In this document: positions 5,728-6,573 of the stretch, in pieces
How the letters are laid out: each line of letters opens with the position of its first letter
Position numbering within the stretch: position 1 is the stretch's first letter
From: Acidobacteriaceae bacterium
GTDB lineage: Bacteria > Acidobacteriota > Terriglobia > Terriglobales > Acidobacteriaceae
Length of the DNA: 6,573 bases
Direction: 5' to 3'
Assembly: GCA_003168235.1 (NCBI GenBank)
Contig: PMSZ01000328.1
Coordinates: 2,593-9,165 of the forward strand
Program-made: the position numbers and the translations under genes
Notes under the pieces: generated by a model
Databases searched by the model: none
Told to the model about the DNA's origin: nothing
The model's input: the letters and a program-made list of their open reading frames with translations, nothing else

Positions 5728-5758
5728 AAAGATCTATGACTTACAAAGATCATGACTT
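5728..5758. repeat. Short direct repeat downstream of ubiX
   Basis: AAAGATCTATGACTT (5728-5742) is followed two bases later by AAAGATCATGACTT (5745-5758), the same unit less one T. The 12 bases GATCTATGACTT (5731-5742) are the exact reverse complement of 4965-4976 in the tandem repeat upstream of ubiX, so related repeat units flank the gene in opposite orientation. Confidence 0.6.
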
Positions 5759-5760
5759 GG

Positions 5761-5806
5761 GGGAGAAGCCGAGCCTGCCTTGCAGGAGTTCTTTCAGTCT
5801 TCTCTT
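5761..5806. other. Two-level stem-loop in the ubiX-glycosyltransferase spacer
   Basis: GAGAAG (5763-5768) pairs with CTTCTC (5799-5804), extendable by two G-T wobbles, and encloses a second stem CCTGC/GCAGG (5774-5778 and 5782-5786) with a 3-base loop. It may be the folded 3' end of the ubiX transcript or part of the neighbouring repeat. There is no T-run directly after it. The remaining spacer (5807-5886) shows nothing I can assign; a 25-codon ORF at 5736-5813 lacks support. Confidence 0.35.
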
Positions 5807-5886
5807 AGTCTAGGGAACCGGAAGGCACGAAGGTAGGTATCAGCCGTGCATGTACTGCGAGTGCGGCGCCGTCGGGTTACGGTCGC

Positions 5887-6573
5887 CTAGCTGAAATTCT
5901 GCCGGTTGGGCCGGTTTTTTCCGGTGACGCTGCCCAGCGTTTGATACCACGCGACGATCCAAGGAACCAGCAGGGAAAATGCGAGGCGCGCGGCCAGCTT
6001 CCGCGGCGAGGTTTTCGGGAAATCGCTCCAGTCCAACCGAAAGGCAAAATAAATCTCCAGCGCGAGCACGCACAACAGAGGAATCGGCGAATAGAACAGG
6101 GCCAGAACGGCAACGATCTCGGCGAGGCAGCGGGCGAGGTTACGGAACAGGCGGGCCGAGCGTCCGCCCAAAACGCCGTCGGTGACGGAATAGCTGACCA
6201 TTTGCCGCAGCGCCGAGCGAAAAGTTTGTCGCGGATGATAAGCGGCCTTGGCGCGTTCCGCGAATGCCGGCATCACCAACGAGCGCACCTTGGCATCGAA
6301 TGCCGTGTCTTCTCCGAGAAAAACGTCCTCCGGGAATCCGCCGACGCGCTGCCAGAGATCTTTGCGAAAAGCCATCGACCGCGCGGTGCAAGATTTAGTC
6401 GCCGCGCCGGGATTCAACTTGACTCCGAAAAACGGCGCCGAAGCAACGTCCCATACAGTGGCGCCGACGGGATCAAGATACGATCCGCCTACGGAATACT
6501 CCGAGCCTCTGAAAATCGGAGCCGTAAGGTTCGCGAGCCAATCCGGATGATAAGTGCATCCCGCATCGGCGCA
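5887..6573 (-). CDS. Family 2 glycosyltransferase, C-terminal part (5' end outside window)
   Basis: The last 228 residues of a membrane-anchored GT-A glycosyltransferase. The frame stays open to the right edge, so the gene begins beyond it; the in-frame TTG at 6417 is internal. The fragment opens with ADAGCTYHPDWL (residues 2-13), the DxG form of the nucleotide-sugar/metal motif. GGFPEDVFLGEDTAFD (78-93) is the conserved acceptor-side region with the GED catalytic motif. Two hydrophobic segments follow, about 150-176 and 194-213, separated by a basic, polar loop, so the C-terminus is probably tethered to the inner membrane. The family builds polysaccharides or glycolipids; donor and acceptor cannot be told from this part. 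It converges on ubiX with 176 bp between stops. Confidence 0.88.
   Translation of the reverse strand, partial: CADAGCTYHPDWLANLTAPIFRGSEYSVGGSYLDPVGATVWDVASAPFFGVKLNPGAATKSCTARSMAFRKDLWQRVGGFPEDVFLGEDTAFDAKVRSLVMPAFAERAKAAYHPRQTFRSALRQMVSYSVTDGVLGGRSARLFRNLARCLAEIVAVLALFYSPIPLLCVLALEIYFAFRLDWSDFPKTSPRKLAARLAFSLLVPWIVAWYQTLGSVTGKNRPNRQNFS
5901..5920 (+). terminator. Possible rho-independent terminator for rightward (ubiX) transcription
   Basis: CCGG (5902-5905) pairs with CCGG (5911-5914) around TTGGG, extendable by a G-T wobble, and six T follow (5915-5920). The stem is short but all G-C. It lies inside the 3' end of the opposing glycosyltransferase gene, about 190 bases beyond the ubiX stop. 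This could equally be a coding coincidence. Confidence 0.3.

Noticed and set aside
5736..5813. 25-codon ORF after ubiX
   Set aside because: No ribosome binding site, lies over a repeat and a stem-loop, and the composition is not protein-like.

Overview
The window looks like chromosomal DNA of a soil-type Acidobacteriota bacterium, probably class Terriglobia. That placement is an inference from gene content, moderately high GC and the style of the intergenic palindromic repeats; no marker here proves it. It holds seven genes, two of them cut by the window edges, plus several promoter and repeat signals. No rRNA, tRNA, CRISPR array or transposase gene is visible.

Left part, rightward (1-1720): the 3' part of alaS (alanyl-tRNA synthetase: zinc-binding editing site, coiled-coil linker, C-Ala domain), then a two-gene type II toxin-antitoxin cassette (Phd/YefM-like antitoxin, PIN-domain VapC-like toxin) with no gap between the genes. 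A near-consensus promoter with two copies of ATAGCTAT lies just before the antitoxin, and its predicted transcription start falls on the antitoxin ATG, so the message may be leaderless. Inside alaS a 33-bp near-perfect palindrome, exactly 11 codons long, looks like a repeat element inserted in frame.

Middle part, leftward (1765-4886): a 555-aa ChaN/Tiki-fold protein with two GxxH motifs and a long C-terminal extension I do not recognise, then a probable 54-aa single-pass membrane protein, then a stand-alone Rieske oxygenase of the pheophorbide/chlorophyllide oxygenase type. The spacers contain inverted repeats, and the Rieske gene has its own promoter, so these are probably separate transcripts.

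Right part: a tandem 20-bp repeat with a hairpin (4941-5008) precedes ubiX (flavin prenyltransferase, rightward), which has a clear promoter. Past ubiX lie a short direct repeat and a stem-loop, then the 3' end of a leftward, membrane-anchored family 2 glycosyltransferase that runs off the window. A 12-bp sequence in the upstream repeat recurs in inverted orientation downstream of ubiX.

The genes do not form one pathway. They are housekeeping enzymes (alaS, ubiX) mixed with a small accessory cassette and poorly characterised lineage genes. I see no defence island, prophage or biosynthetic cluster. The most unusual items are the in-frame palindrome in alaS, the possibly leaderless toxin-antitoxin promoter/operator, and the two-part ChaN-like protein.
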